Positions 46,328-55,276 of a stretch of 64,000 nt of DNA are shown here, piece after piece. The position numbers and the translations under genes are program-made. Every line of letters begins with the position of its first letter. Position 1 is the first letter of the stretch. The notes beneath the pieces were generated by a model, which worked only from the letters and a program-made list of their open reading frames with translations, was not told the DNA's origin and ran no database searches. Source of the stretch: Prochlorococcus marinus str. MIT 9313 (GTDB lineage Bacteria > Cyanobacteriota > Cyanobacteriia > PCC-6307 > Cyanobiaceae); the NCBI RefSeq assembly GCF_000011485.1, contig NC_005071.1, positions 434,001 to 498,000 on the forward strand, given 5' to 3'.

Positions 46328-48475
46328 ATGCCTGTTGCTGTGAACGAAATAAAGTCATCAGCCCTCCTCCAGGGTGAAGGAATCCCAAACTTCACTGCCA
46401 TTACTGCTCAACAAGTTCAGGATCACATGCCTGAACTTCTCTGTGCTCTTAACAAACAATTCAGCCGGCTGGAACAAGACATAGACAAAGTTTTGGTGTC
46501 TGGCAAGAGCATTAATTGGGAACAAGTCATGTCTCCTCTGCATCGGCTGCAAGAGCAATTGCGTTGGAGCTGGGGAGTCGTATCCCATCTCAACGGCGTC
46601 TGCAATACCTCCGAATTACGGCAAGCTCACGCTGCACAAGAACCAGAGGTGGTGCGCTTTGGAAACCTTATGGGCCAAAGCCAAACACTTCATCGTGCCC
46701 TGCGCCGGCTTAAAGACCAGACCTCAAGGCCATTGCTGGATTCGACTCAACAGCGGATTTTGAACGCGGAATTACTCTCCATGGATCAACGAGGCGTGGG
46801 TCTCGATGACGACGCACAGCAGGCTTTTAATACAACCAGTGAACAACTGGCCGAGCTGTCGACCTGCTTCAGCAATCACGTCCTGGATGCAACCCAGGGA
46901 TGGAGCCTGCTCCTCAATCGATCAGCACAAGTTGAAGGACTGCCGCAGAGGGCCTTGGAGGTTTTGTCCTTAGCAGCCAAGCAAGCCGGAGATCACCGAG
47001 AAGACGGTGGAGAACCTACAGCGGAGCAGGGTCCCTGGCGATTAGGTCTAGATATGCCCCGCTACATCCCCTTCATCACCCATGCAAAAGATCGAGGGCT
47101 ACGTGAAACGCTCTACAAGGCTCATGTGAGTAGAGCGAGTGCAGGTGAGTTAAACAATCAACCATTGATTGAAGAGCTGCTAAGCCTTCGGCTTGAGCAA
47201 GCTCAAAGGCTTGGCTACAGGAACTGGGCTGAACTCAGCCTGGCCAGCAAAATGGCCGAGGGCGTTGAGGCCGTCGAGCAGTTGCTTGATGAGTTGCGTG
47301 CTGCCGCTTTACCCGCAGCCCAAAAGGAGTTAATTGAGCTCGAGGCCTGTGCCAAAAAACATGGAGCTCCAGAGGCCAGCCAGCTCAAACCATGGGATGT
47401 GAACTTCTGGGCTGAACGGCTGAGGCAAGAGCGCTTTGACCTTGATCAAGAAGCGCTGCGCCCTTGGTTTCCCCTGCCACAGGTTTTGGAAGGTTTGTTC
47501 GGACTTTGTGAACGTCTTTTTGGCATTCGCATTCAAAGTGCCGACGGCGAGGCTCCGATCTGGCATCAAGACGTGCGTTATTTCCGGGTGTTGAATGCCA
47601 ATGGTTCTGACCTGGCAGCGTTCTACCTCGATCCCTATAGCCGACCAGCCAGCAAGCGAGGGGGGGCATGGATGGACGAATGCCTGACACGCAGCAAAAG
47701 CCTCGAGGGCCAATCGATTCTTCCTGTGGCCTATTTGATTTGTAACCAGACTCCACCGCAAGCAGAGACGCCAAGTCTGATGAGCTTCGATGAGGTGGAG
47801 ACTTTGTTCCATGAGTTCGGCCATGGCCTTCAGCACATGCTCACGACCGTTGAGTATCCACAGGCTGCAGGAATCAACAACGTGGAATGGGACGCAGTGG
47901 AACTGCCTAGCCAGTTCATGGAGAACTGGTGCCTCGATCGCACCACGTTGATGGGGATGGCACGTCACTGGCGTACTGGCGAACCGCTTCCGGAGGAGGA
48001 GTTCGCAAAATTGCGCTCCAGCCGCACCTTTAATGCCGGTTTGGCAACTCTGCGCCAGGTGCATTTCGCTCTCACTGATCTGCGTTTGCATAGTTGCTGG
48101 ACACCAGATCTCGGCGTGACCCCAGATCAGCTGCGCCGTCAGATTGCTCAGACCACCACGGTGATGCTTCCGATCGCCGAAGATCAATTCCTCTGTAGCT
48201 TTGGCCACATCTTCGCCGGTGGTTATTCCGCCGGGTACTACTCCTACAAGTGGGCAGAAGTTCTTAGTGCTGATGCCTTTGCTGCCTTTGAGGAAGCTGG
48301 TCTGGAACTTGAAGATCAAGTTCGACTCACTGGCGCTCGCTTTCGCGACACAGTTCTCAGTTTGGGAGGTAGCCATTCCCCAGCAGACGTCTATGAGCAA
48401 TTCCGTGGACGACCAGCGACCACTGAGGCATTGATTCGCCATTCCGGCTTAGCCGCAAGCGCTGCGGATCAGTGA
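46328..48475 (+). CDS. prlC: M3-family oligopeptidase A
   Basis: 715 aa. The zinc motif HEFGH is at 495-499 in F-H-E-F-G-H-G-L-Q-H-M-L-T, with the third ligand Glu in the A-G-I-N-N-V-E-W-D-A-V-E-L-P segment. Overall layout and length fit oligopeptidase A / thimet oligopeptidase. Degrades short peptides, including cleaved signal peptides, in the cytosol. Starts 3 bp after the ndhD stop and is followed 4 bp later by the 496-aa gene, suggesting read-through transcription. Confidence 0.95.
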   Translation: MPVAVNEIKSSALLQGEGIPNFTAITAQQVQDHMPELLCALNKQFSRLEQDIDKVLVSGKSINWEQVMSPLHRLQEQLRWSWGVVSHLNGVCNTSELRQAHAAQEPEVVRFGNLMGQSQTLHRALRRLKDQTSRPLLDSTQQRILNAELLSMDQRGVGLDDDAQQAFNTTSEQLAELSTCFSNHVLDATQGWSLLLNRSAQVEGLPQRALEVLSLAAKQAGDHREDGGEPTAEQGPWRLGLDMPRYIPFITHAKDRGLRETLYKAHVSRASAGELNNQPLIEELLSLRLEQAQRLGYRNWAELSLASKMAEGVEAVEQLLDELRAAALPAAQKELIELEACAKKHGAPEASQLKPWDVNFWAERLRQERFDLDQEALRPWFPLPQVLEGLFGLCERLFGIRIQSADGEAPIWHQDVRYFRVLNANGSDLAAFYLDPYSRPASKRGGAWMDECLTRSKSLEGQSILPVAYLICNQTPPQAETPSLMSFDEVETLFHEFGHGLQHMLTTVEYPQAAGINNVEWDAVELPSQFMENWCLDRTTLMGMARHWRTGEPLPEEEFAKLRSSRTFNAGLATLRQVHFALTDLRLHSCWTPDLGVTPDQLRRQIAQTTTVMLPIAEDQFLCSFGHIFAGGYSAGYYSYKWAEVLSADAFAAFEEAGLELEDQVRLTGARFRDTVLSLGGSHSPADVYEQFRGRPATTEALIRHSGLAASAADQ

Positions 48476-48479
48476 GGAG

Positions 48480-49970
48480 ATGGCTGAAGAGATACCGCAC
48501 TCTCTGAACCCCCTAGCGTTATCACAAAGCTGGGGCCAAGACGAGCATGACGATATCCACACGGCACCACTGATTGCACTTGAGGAGGTGCTTGAAACAA
48601 GCAGCTTGCGTCGCGGCATAAGCCGAGAACAATTGCTAAGTGAGTTGTTGCGTGATCTCGATCATCGCCGTTTAATCCCACTGATAGGAATGCTGCCGAG
48701 AGGCTGGAGGATGGCCCCGGCCGTTCTTCCTGAACTTCTACGAGGGATTGCAACCCTATTAGAAGATGGTTTGCTAAGCCCTCTGCTGTTGGCAGCGTTG
48801 GCTGATGACCTACAGCATCTGCTGCCGATTCGGGAGAACGAACCGCCCAGTGCCCTGGAACTCTGGCGCCAACCCTCAGTTGCCTTAAAGCCAGGACATG
48901 GTGTGGGGGTGCCGTGCAATTTAAAGAACTGTCGATTACTGGCCAACCAGCCAATCACTAGTGATGCATTTTCTGACCCGAAACAGCTTGCTCCAACCGC
49001 TTTAGGGAAAGGCCTCACGGCACTCGGTAGTGGCCTGGTCTGGCACAACGAGGGGTTGGTCATGCTTCAGAACGAGTCTTCTCAACGCATGAATGAGCTC
49101 ATGGCTCAGGTGCTCAATTGCCTCGCTGCCAATCGTCTACCAGAGGCATTGCATCCCTCGGAACCTTTCTTATTCGAGGGGCTATCCTCAGGACGTCAAC
49201 TGATTGAGTTGCTGAACCGACAGGGTTGGCACTGTTGCGGACGAATTAGAGCCAGTGTGGCCAGCTTCGGCCTGGGAGCTAGCCAAGCCAATGAAAGCGG
49301 GAGATGGTTTCAGGTCCCTTTGGCGATTCCATATCGCACGGGTCTAGAGGATGATCGCAACCAGGAGATTCTCAGCTTGTTGCCGCATTGCAGCTTCGAG
49401 CTTGAACTGCAACCACAGGGCAATGATTCCATTTTACTGCAGTATTGCCAGGATATAGAAGGCGTGAATGGCTGGACTGCGATGAACGACCTGCATCGTC
49501 CCTGGCAGAACGATCGCCACAATGGAACAGTCGCGTACCCCAGTCAGCCATTGACACAGCAACGCCTCGCCGATGCAATAGAGATCACCGAATTAATCGC
49601 AGCGGTGCACAATATGGAGGCAAGCTCGCAAAAGCTACATCTAGGGGGGTATGGAGCCCTGGGCTATTGCATTGATTCAACAGCACTACTGGAGCAATGC
49701 CTTAACGGCTCTACCCATTTATTTCCACTGACACTCGGAGGAATATGGCGAGAACGACTACGCCGTAGCCTCGACATCCTTCTTGATCAGGGTTTTTGTA
49801 TCAACACTAGTGTGGTAGATCGCTACCGATGGGGCCTTGACACGTTGCACCAGGATCTGAGCCTGCAAGGCTCTGCACGATTAGAGGCAATGCAGAGGCT
49901 TTTAAGCTGTCAACCCAGCCACAGTCCATTTGCTCTTGTGAGGAACCTCAACGGCGAAGTGGATCTCTAA
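48480..49970 (+). CDS. Conserved hypothetical protein (496 aa)
   Basis: ATG at 48480 preceded by GAGGAG, a good ribosome site. No signal peptide or membrane helix. Leu-rich helices in the N-terminal third (L-L-S-E-L-L-R-D-L-D, L-P-R-G-W-R-M-A-P-A-V-L-P-E-L-L) are followed by a region with G-H-G-V-G-V-P and C-N-L-K-N-C. No known motif or catalytic signature was recognised. The tight 4-bp gap to the M3 peptidase gene suggests an operon, but not a function. Confidence 0.8.
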   Translation: MAEEIPHSLNPLALSQSWGQDEHDDIHTAPLIALEEVLETSSLRRGISREQLLSELLRDLDHRRLIPLIGMLPRGWRMAPAVLPELLRGIATLLEDGLLSPLLLAALADDLQHLLPIRENEPPSALELWRQPSVALKPGHGVGVPCNLKNCRLLANQPITSDAFSDPKQLAPTALGKGLTALGSGLVWHNEGLVMLQNESSQRMNELMAQVLNCLAANRLPEALHPSEPFLFEGLSSGRQLIELLNRQGWHCCGRIRASVASFGLGASQANESGRWFQVPLAIPYRTGLEDDRNQEILSLLPHCSFELELQPQGNDSILLQYCQDIEGVNGWTAMNDLHRPWQNDRHNGTVAYPSQPLTQQRLADAIEITELIAAVHNMEASSQKLHLGGYGALGYCIDSTALLEQCLNGSTHLFPLTLGGIWRERLRRSLDILLDQGFCINTSVVDRYRWGLDTLHQDLSLQGSARLEAMQRLLSCQPSHSPFALVRNLNGEVDL

Positions 49971-50406
49971 AGCGATGCCAATGCACGTTTTCAGTTATAG
50001 ATAGATCAACCGGAAGCCGAGCGAGTCAATGCCAAGCAGATGATCTACTGCCACATCAGTGAAGTTAACAAGCCTATCGAAAGAACGACTTTGCTCTGGG
50101 GGGATTTCATCAAGCTTCTTAGTCACGAGAAATCAAAGTAGATGCTTTTGATCATGATGCATAGAATTGGTTAAGCATCAAGTTCATTTAAGCCTTTAAT
50201 ACCTAAAAGAAGCTAAAGCAATTCAATCAAGGGAATCGTGCATGCGAAAAGTACACGTGCTAACTAAGCAGACATGAAGCTTGAAAAAGCATAAATCGTC
50301 CACTCGAACTGCCTCCTACTTAACAAGCAAGGCTCTTTTGAAAAGACGTTGTCTTGCATCATCAGGAAGTAGCAAGACATGATTGAACTGGTCTTACCCA
50401 ACTGCC
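49971..50406. other. Spacer before the NCS2-like permease
   Basis: 436 bp, AT-rich. A 33-codon frame from ATG 50040 to TAG 50141 reads I-Y-C-H-I-S-E-V-N-K-P-I-E-R-T-T-L-L-W-G-D-F-I-K and looks strikingly protein-like, but there is no ribosome site; it may be the end of a decayed gene. No clear terminator after the upstream gene. Confidence 0.35.
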
Positions 50407-52008
50407 ATGCATTCAGATCTCAAGCAGAAGCACTGGAGGCCGCAATGGTTTGTCCGTGGAGATGTCGACGGATTCCTAGGACTTGGCCTCGATAACTTGA
50501 TTCAAGTCCTCTTGATAATTGCCTTATGCCGCAACGTGCTCGGCTATCCGAATGAATTAGTTTTCGGCACAATCCTTCCTGCCACAGGAATAAGCCTGCT
50601 GATAGGCAACCTTGCCTACGCGCATCAGGCTCATCAACTTGCCAGCATCGAAAAACGTAGTGATCGGACAGCTCTGCCCTACGGAATCAACACCGTGAGC
50701 CTGTTTGCGTATGTGTTTTTGGTAATGCTCCCTGTGAAACTCACCGCATTGGGCCAGGGAATGGATGAGGCAAGTGCTGTTCGCCTTTCCTGGCAAGCAG
50801 GGATGGTGGCTTGCCTGGGCTCAGGGCTGATCGAAACAGTAGGGGCTTTTACAGCAGGGGTACTGCGTCGCTGGCTGCCTAGGGCTGCATTACTTGCCAC
50901 TCTCGCCGGCATTGCTCTTGGCTACATCGCCCTTGGCTTTCTGCTGCGTACCTATGCCCAACCTGTAGTGGGGCTGACAGTACTAGCAATTGTTCTGGTC
51001 ACCTATTACGGACGCTTGCGATTGCCCATTCCTGGTGGCTTGCTTGCTGTTGTTATTGGCGTGGGGCTTGCTTGGAGTACTGGATTAATCGATAGCGACG
51101 CTAGCCGTTGGAGTCAGGAAGCAAGTCAGATTGGCTTGCGCCTTCCTCACCTAGAAATCGCCAATCTTTGGAATGCTCGTGGCCAGCTGCTGCCCTGGCT
51201 AGGGGTGATTGTGCCAATGGGCCTATTCAACGTGCTGGGATCTCTTCAAAACATCGAAAGCGCAGAGGCGGCAGGTGATCGTTATTGCGTTCGAAGCTCT
51301 TTACTGATCGATGGCATTGGCACAATGGCTGCCGCAGGTCTGGGGTCTTGTTTTCCTACAACCATTTATATCGGCCATCCAGCCTGGAAGGAAATGGGGG
51401 CTCGCATTGGCTATTCCTGGCTAAATGGCTTGGTAATGGGTAGCGCTTGTCTTCTAGGTGTTTTTGGTTTGGTCGCAGAGTTGGTACCTATTGAGGCAGG
51501 CATGGCGATCGTGCTCTATATCGGCATCGTGATTGCTGCTCAAGCCTTTCAAGCCACTCCCAGCACCCATGCACCGGCAGTAGCTCTTGGCCTGCTTCCT
51601 GGATTAGCAGGATGGGGTGCATCACTGATCAAGGCTGGTTTGCGCGCAGGAGGAGCCGGAAGCAATTCAGAACCTTTTAATTCAGCTTTATTAGGAAGGC
51701 TTCAAGAAGCTGATGTATGGGCAAGTGGTGCTTTTGCCCTTGAGCAAGGACAAATTATTACCGCCATGCTGCTAGCGGCAATGTTGGTTTATGTGATCGA
51801 ACAACGCCTTTTAGCAGCAAGCTTTACTTCTTTCCTCGCATCTGCAGCCTCATGGATTGGGATCATCCACGCTTGGCGATTCACCCAGGCCGATACTGTT
51901 CTGGAGCTTGGCTGGGGAGTTGGTAGCTCCTGGGCAACGGGCTATCTACTAATGGCAGTTGTGTTCATGCTCGCCGGTTTGCATCAGCGCAGATTGATTT
52001 CTAGTTGA
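50407..52008 (+). CDS. NCS2-like xanthine/uracil permease family protein
   Basis: 533 aa from the ATG at 50407; a TTG at 50383 is less likely. About 12-14 hydrophobic helices. Segments such as L-P-Y-G-I-N-T-V-S-L-F, G-L-I-E-T-V-G-A-F and G-S-L-Q-N-I-E-S-A-E-A-A-G-D-R-Y match the NCS2 fold; the family is broad (purines, xanthine, guanine, sulfate-like) and the substrate cannot be read. The N-terminal V-R-G-D-V-D-G-F-L-G-L-G-L-D-N-L-I-Q places it near the regulator-less permease subgroup. Inner membrane, probably H+ symport. Confidence 0.82.
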   Translation: MHSDLKQKHWRPQWFVRGDVDGFLGLGLDNLIQVLLIIALCRNVLGYPNELVFGTILPATGISLLIGNLAYAHQAHQLASIEKRSDRTALPYGINTVSLFAYVFLVMLPVKLTALGQGMDEASAVRLSWQAGMVACLGSGLIETVGAFTAGVLRRWLPRAALLATLAGIALGYIALGFLLRTYAQPVVGLTVLAIVLVTYYGRLRLPIPGGLLAVVIGVGLAWSTGLIDSDASRWSQEASQIGLRLPHLEIANLWNARGQLLPWLGVIVPMGLFNVLGSLQNIESAEAAGDRYCVRSSLLIDGIGTMAAAGLGSCFPTTIYIGHPAWKEMGARIGYSWLNGLVMGSACLLGVFGLVAELVPIEAGMAIVLYIGIVIAAQAFQATPSTHAPAVALGLLPGLAGWGASLIKAGLRAGGAGSNSEPFNSALLGRLQEADVWASGAFALEQGQIITAMLLAAMLVYVIEQRLLAASFTSFLASAASWIGIIHAWRFTQADTVLELGWGVGSSWATGYLLMAVVFMLAGLHQRRLISS

Positions 52009-52851
52009 CAAAACTGTTTTCAAAATGCATAAGTTAATGAAATGAGCGTAGGTAAAACCACTGGATCAATTCTGCCCGACTGCTACATGTCACGCCTCTT
52101 CGTTTGTAAAATGGATGCCAAAAAAATATTTACAACGATGGCTGATGCCTAAGAGAATGACTCGATCCCAGTGGAAGGGAGGCAGATCTTCTCTGATAAT
52201 AACCTTGAGAATGTTATTGGTGGAGTCATGAGAGAAAGAGTTTTGAATGAAGATGCTGATATTAGGCTTGAGGGATTGTAAGTATTGGTTTAGAGCCAAG
52301 ACATTGATGGCTGAATTTATAGTGTTAAGTAATTACTTTTAAGTTTGAGATAGTTTCAGCACACCGCTTGGGATGAGTGTTCAAATGCCAAGATCAAAGT
52401 AAACCTAGCCACCCTATGATTGTAAATTATTTACTTATCTCTATGAAATACAACATCATTGATCCCCTAGATCTTATCCTGGAAAATGGTAGGCACTTCT
52501 TAGTGCGGTAGTGGAATTCTAGAAACATGGATTCGTTTTGCCAATAGAGAGGACACATTGAACAGTTAACCTGCCCCAGCCACCGAAAGAGTTTCACCAG
52601 CTACGCCTTTCAGTGCTTCATTAGAAAGGTTTTGGCGGCCTTTATTGTCTGCAGCTAAGTCTTCAGGGGCTTTTGGAGTCGCAAGAGATATCTTTATGAG
52701 GGGATAGAAGGCTGGGAGGTTGTGGCTTAGTTGGCTAACATGTTGACTAGTTTCTTCGCTAAGAATTTCAATCATTGTGTGCAAGTCTGGTCGTACTAAC
52801 AACTTGTATTAATGCGAAAAAAAACCATGTAAAGACTGAATTTATAGGCGC
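52009..52851. other. AT-rich accessory spacer with leader relic
   Basis: 843 bp between the permease gene and the hydrolase gene. Apart from the leader-like frame at 52566-52802, a 69-codon reverse frame at 52090-52299 is open but looks non-coding. The region is strongly AT-rich, unlike the genes around it. Confidence 0.45.
52566..52802 (-). pseudogene. Decayed Nif11/prochlorosin-type precursor
   Basis: A 78-codon frame ends A-P-E-D-L-A-A-D-N-K, then G-R-Q-N-L-S-N-E-A-L-K-G-V-A-G, matching the end of prochlorosin-type leaders (E-D-L ... R-Q-N-L-S-x-x-E-L-E-G-V-A-G-G). The Gly-Gly cleavage site is altered to G-E, and the nine-residue core E-T-L-S-V-A-G-A-G has no Cys, so no lanthionine ring could form. 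The N-terminal part in this frame does not look like a leader, but the +1 frame at 52771-52745 reads L-K-F-L-A-K-K-L-V, like the L-K-x-F-L-x-K start of Nif11 leaders; a frameshift is likely. Best read as a pseudogene of a lanthipeptide precursor. Confidence 0.5.
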
Positions 52852-53937
52852 TTATCTGGTCATACATAGTTCACAACAAATTGCATCAACGACTTTAGAG
52901 CTGAAATCATCACTGAATGGTCCTGAGTGACCACAATGGTTCATGCCGGAAATTTCATAGCGAGTCAGCTTCCTTTTGCGTTGCCATCGATTCCAGTTTG
53001 ACAATGGCAACAGTGGAGAACGCCCTGGGTAAGCCACTTGACCAAGAGCCGCAACAGGGTCTTTCCCGCCAACGACCATAGCCACACGATTGATCTCTTC
53101 TAAAGCGCCATTCCCACTGAACACTCCACAGACAGTGATCACTTGTACTGGAACACGACAAAGTTGTTGCAAGATCTCCGCTGTCCCAATAGCCATCTCT
53201 CCTCCTCCGCTGTAACCCACTAATACCAGGCGCACAGCTTTACTGGGATGGAAGCCAAGCGATTCAAGACGTCGGGCGATTTTCAAGGCAAGCTCATAAT
53301 TCATCACCGGGCCATAACGGCGGTCAGAGGAAATTCCCACTTTGATCACATTATTGGCTTGTACACAAAAGGCGCTTAGAAAACGAACTAATGAATTGGG
53401 ATGATGCTCTTGTAGAGAAAATAACCTTCGCCAGAACCACTGGCTGTATGAATCTGAACGCAGTGCAACAGGCATGATTGTGTAAGCCTCAATGCCTTTG
53501 ACTAAAATAGACTCATGATCAATTCCTTCTTCTAGTTGCGAGAGGAATCGACTCACCCGTGGAGGATGGTCTTCTTCACTTTGATGAATGCCATCCAGGT
53601 AAATGATGTAATGTCGATGTCCAGAAATGTCCGGGGATCGTTCAGAAAATAGATGACTTGGGTTAGGAAGACCATCAAGCCACCCTTCCCAAAAGACAAA
53701 GTCAAGCATCACTGAATAAATACCTGACAGAGGGACCAAGATGATCACCAGAAGTGCCGCAAGCTTAAGGAGCTCATCAATCGATTCGCTGGTTACTAAT
53801 GCAATAGCATCGCGACGAATCACAGCTAAGCACAGGAACAAAAGGGTGGCTAAGGCCAGCATCAAAACAACAACTGTCCTGCGGCTTGTAAGCAGCAGCT
53901 CACGATGATGGCGAAGCGAAGATCTAGTCTTAGTCAT
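52852..53937 (-). CDS. Membrane-anchored alpha/beta hydrolase
   Basis: 361 aa from the ATG at 53937. Two N-terminal membrane helices at about 21-41 and 58-79 (V-V-V-L-M-L-A-L-A-T-L-L-F-L-C-L and L-L-V-I-I-L-V-P-L-S) precede a soluble domain with the nucleophile elbow V-G-Y-S-G-G-G-E (catalytic Ser) and a late M-N-H-C-G-H-S-G (candidate catalytic His). Likely a lipase or esterase facing one side of the membrane; substrate unknown. Next to two other membrane genes of unknown function in the same direction. Confidence 0.78.
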   Translation of the reverse strand: MTKTRSSLRHHRELLLTSRRTVVVLMLALATLLFLCLAVIRRDAIALVTSESIDELLKLAALLVIILVPLSGIYSVMLDFVFWEGWLDGLPNPSHLFSERSPDISGHRHYIIYLDGIHQSEEDHPPRVSRFLSQLEEGIDHESILVKGIEAYTIMPVALRSDSYSQWFWRRLFSLQEHHPNSLVRFLSAFCVQANNVIKVGISSDRRYGPVMNYELALKIARRLESLGFHPSKAVRLVLVGYSGGGEMAIGTAEILQQLCRVPVQVITVCGVFSGNGALEEINRVAMVVGGKDPVAALGQVAYPGRSPLLPLSNWNRWQRKRKLTRYEISGMNHCGHSGPFSDDFSSKVVDAICCELCMTR

Positions 53938-53957
53938 GATCTCAGATTAGATCCAAC

Positions 53958-54524
53958 TCAATGATTAAGAGCCACTTCTCTTGCTAGTTGGGCGTAACTT
54001 GATTTCCACCTCTGAGCGAACAAGAGCGCAATTAAAACAAGTGCCAAGGCAAAACCAGGAAGGGCCATGACCAAGCCTTGCTGGAGAGGTATACCATAAA
54101 TAGCTTTTAATAAAACAACTACATTGAGGTGAATCCATGCGAAAAGTGTTATAGCAATTAGATCACTAATATAAGGAGCTCCGGCAAGAGTATAAAATAA
54201 TCCTGGCCAAATTGCTGGTAGTATATTGTTCGCAAAAGTAATCGGATGTAAAGGTACATCCTTTAGAGAAGTAAGGATCAAGCTGTCACAGAGAATCCCC
54301 AATAGAAAAGCTAGGCTTAGGCCTAGCGCGTCAAATAATAAATGCACGGCAATTTGAACAGGGCCTAAACGATTAGCAAGGAGAGAAAAGAAATGTGCTG
54401 CTGACATTGAAAGGCCAACTGCCAGCAACAATTCAACTCCAGCCTCCATTTTAAGCAGTACTTCGGCCATGGAATCAAGGCCTTGGCTGAGTCCGCTTAA
54501 GACCTGCAGAAGAGCATCAGGCAC
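53958..54524 (-). CDS. Polytopic membrane protein, unknown
   Basis: 188 aa with a GTG start at 54524 that overlaps the upstream DUF6629 gene by 8 bp. About four hydrophobic helices (for example L-G-L-S-L-A-F-L-L-G-I-L and P-G-F-A-L-A-L-V-L-I-A-L-L-F-A). No family recognised with confidence. Coupled translation with the upstream membrane gene suggests the two work together. Confidence 0.65.
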   Translation of the reverse strand: MPDALLQVLSGLSQGLDSMAEVLLKMEAGVELLLAVGLSMSAAHFFSLLANRLGPVQIAVHLLFDALGLSLAFLLGILCDSLILTSLKDVPLHPITFANNILPAIWPGLFYTLAGAPYISDLIAITLFAWIHLNVVVLLKAIYGIPLQQGLVMALPGFALALVLIALLFAQRWKSSYAQLAREVALNH

Positions 54525-55218
54525 GACGCATCTCCGGACGATTTACGATCCAGAGAACAAAAATTGAAAGAATAGCACTGTAGAAGCACCATACTGAATT
54601 GAAAGCCATGCTATATGTAAACAGTGTCAGAATGATAGATAATACAATTAATGCTCCGAAGAGTTTGACGGCTTTGTCTTTAAGAATCAGCAAAGGAATA
54701 ACAATCCAGCACCAATAAATTAGTTCTCCAATAGGTTCTGTATTGATGAAATTATGGAAGATGGTGTTGACGTTGTAGACGATCCTTCCGCCTGTCACTA
54801 GTCCTGGCTGGATCAACGGTGGATGTATTAATAAAGGCAGCCAGAATGAGATTCCAAGGATGGAACCAATAATCCAAACCCAGCGTAAAGCTCTCTTGAC
54901 TCCTTCACTTTCGGAATGACGCCCAATCGAGTATGCGCTCCATGGAATCCATATCATCCAGAAGCAATAGGCAAAAAATAGAAAGCCAACAGAAGTAATT
55001 GACGTGAGAGGTTCGACCGGTGAAGCTACTGTTTCTCCATGACCTAATCCCACCCATACAAAACCCTCAATAAATTGCTGTAGCCCGAAGAAGAATGGTA
55101 CTAGGGCTAGAGGTCTGTAGCCGGGACGTTTCGCTTCAGACGCAAGATAGTGGGTATAAAGCCCTAAGGGCATGAGGACCGCTGCAGCCGTAAAGCTGGC
55201 TGACGCTGAGAAACACAT
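54517..55218 (-). CDS. DUF6629-like membrane protein
   Basis: 233 aa, about six to seven helices. The N-terminus M-C-F-S-A-S-A-S-F-T-A-A-A-V-L-M-P-L-G-L-Y and F-F-F-G-L-Q-Q-F-I-E-G-F-V-W-V-G-L-G are typical of the DUF6629 family, often annotated as hypothetical membrane protein. Function not known. First of three reverse-strand genes leading to the membrane-anchored hydrolase. Confidence 0.75.
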   Translation of the reverse strand: MCFSASASFTAAAVLMPLGLYTHYLASEAKRPGYRPLALVPFFFGLQQFIEGFVWVGLGHGETVASPVEPLTSITSVGFLFFAYCFWMIWIPWSAYSIGRHSESEGVKRALRWVWIIGSILGISFWLPLLIHPPLIQPGLVTGGRIVYNVNTIFHNFINTEPIGELIYWCWIVIPLLILKDKAVKLFGALIVLSIILTLFTYSMAFNSVWCFYSAILSIFVLWIVNRPEMRRA

Positions 55219-55276
55219 CTGTACGCTTGTTTATGAGTGTTTGCTCAGTTTGGTCAGGTAACTCGACTTCGCCAAG

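Noticed and set aside
47330-48442. Reverse frame of 370 codons inside the M3 peptidase gene
   Set aside because: Antisense to a gene with a verified HEFGH motif; long antisense frames are common in this base composition.
52090-52299. Reverse frame of 69 codons
   Set aside because: No ribosome site, no motif; lies in AT-rich spacer and reads poorly.
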